NCBI GenBank assembly: GCA_033064195.1
Contig: JARBJD010000726.1
Coordinates: 1-20,456, forward strand
Direction of reading: 5' to 3'
Origin: Blattamonas nauphoetae
Taxonomy: Eukaryota > Preaxostyla > Oxymonadida
Length of the DNA stretch: 20,456 nucleotides
Part shown: piece by piece, positions 19,613 through 20,456 of the stretch
Numbering within the stretch: position 1 is the stretch's first letter
Layout of the letters: each line of letters begins with the position of its first letter
Notes under the pieces: generated by a model
The model's input: the letters and a program-made list of their open reading frames with translations, nothing else
Database searches by the model: none
What the model was told of the DNA's origin: nothing
Translations under genes and position numbers: made by a program

Positions 19613-20421
19613 CTATTCAGTAGCTGGGAAATTCGCTCGAGGTTTTCTAATGTGGGCGTGTGACTCAATCTCACGCTCTGTGGGATCGAAGGCGAAGATG
19701 AAGTGGACTTTGCTAATTACAAATGCATACCATTTCTCTTTTCCACACCAGTCTTCACAAATTGTGTAAATCTCAATGAAAGGATGCAAATAATATATGA
19801 GCGTGGAAAAATCAAATTTTACTGAATTCAGATTTAGTTGTTGAGTACACATAAGAAGGTGAATTTATAGATTTCAAGCCTGATCGCGCATGAAATGGCC
19901 TTTCTAAGATCAGCATTTTTGCACTTTTATTGCAAAACAAGTTCAAAGACAGGGAAAGGATGGAAAACAACAAAAGAGGTCTCTATGTGAAACAATGGAC
20001 AAAATACATCCATTAAAGAGAAAAATTGAAAAACGTGAGATTTCAGAGTTGATCGTGACAACTTCTATGTTTTATGAAATTGAAAAAGTTCAGAAATGAT
20101 GTATTTAGGGATGATAAACGAAGAAAGATAATTTTTTAGAATTACTGCGTCAGTACGATTTTGTGACGCGAGTTATTTCATTGAGAACTACACAATTTCT
20201 GAACGTGTTCTGTTTAATTCATTTGGAGATGGAAGTCAGGGAATGGGTAATTGTGAATAGGAATCGTAGCTGAAGAAGGAACATGTTCATTTTCATGATC
20301 GGTGACGCACATGAGTCTCGGAGTTGATCAAACCATAGGAGCATCATTCAGAATCACCAAGCGTTCATCCTGAGTTTTTTCGACATTTTGCATCTCCCCA
20401 TCTCTTCATCACCTAAATACC
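19613..20421. other. AT-rich region with no supported gene
   Basis: A 79-codon minus frame at 19613-19852 has no support. The rest shows no repeats, RNA genes or splice-consistent exons by eye. The final part (20370-20421) becomes T/C-rich just before an ATG and could be a promoter or 5' UTR. Confidence 0.45.
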
Positions 20422-20456
20422 ATGCCCGTCGACAAGAATTCAACCACTCTCAAATT
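20422..20456 (+). CDS. Possible 5' end of a gene, cut by the window edge
   Basis: ATG in the context AATACCATGCCC opens the frame MPVDKNSTTLK to the window end. It is preceded by a pyrimidine-rich stretch (CATCTCCCCATCTCTTCATC), unlike the AT-rich spacer before it. Only eleven codons are visible, so this is a weak call. Confidence 0.3.
   Translation, partial: MPVDKNSTTLK

Overview
This is a nuclear eukaryotic window, probably from a compact-genome protist. The first quarter is the 3' part of an rDNA unit: end of ITS1, 5.8S, ITS2 and a complete 28S gene interrupted by one small group I intron. Protein genes downstream carry GT..AG introns, several only 35-41 nt long. I lean towards an oxymonad-like flagellate, because of the enlarged divergent rRNA, tiny introns and serine-rich beta-helix-type proteins. 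That assignment is inference from impression, not a demonstrated match.

Layout. 1-5154: rDNA, with the group I intron at 4132-4427 exactly at the peptidyl-transferase site. 5155-5880: spacer with an AT-rich tandem repeat next to the 28S 3' end. 5976-7112: a strongly purine-rich (+ strand) minisatellite in two parts, 10-12 bp based units and then a 33-bp unit. 7199-9299 (minus): a six-exon, apparently intact 611-codon gene resembling a DDE/RNase H-fold transposase. It is not visible as one open frame; I assembled it from splice sites, and the exon sum is a multiple of three ending in TGA. 9442-9935: two pyrimidine-rich 32-bp minisatellites. The first unit resembles the 33-bp unit of the other array in inverted orientation, so the transposase-like gene sits between inverted minisatellites.

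10341-20456: decayed host-type genes. On the plus strand (about 10.3-14.0 kb) lies a large unidentified protein gene with an acidic/coiled-coil middle, broken by several frameshifts and stops. On the minus strand (14.1-15.7 kb) are helical-repeat-like remnants, followed at 15.9-17.8 kb by a multi-exon LCAT/phospholipase-family pseudogene with recognisable YDWR, GHS, GDGTVP and catalytic-His blocks. At 18.4-18.8 kb there is a three-copy diverged repeat of about 171 bp, and at 18.9-19.6 kb a frameshifted beta-helix-like gene on the plus strand. The last 800 bases hold little, except a possible new gene start at 20422.

An intact spliced gene beside rDNA, surrounded by minisatellites and pseudogenes, suggests a low-constraint (perhaps subtelomeric) chromosomal environment, but no telomere repeat is visible. 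I saw no retrovirus-like, Polinton-like, CRISPR or tRNA features.
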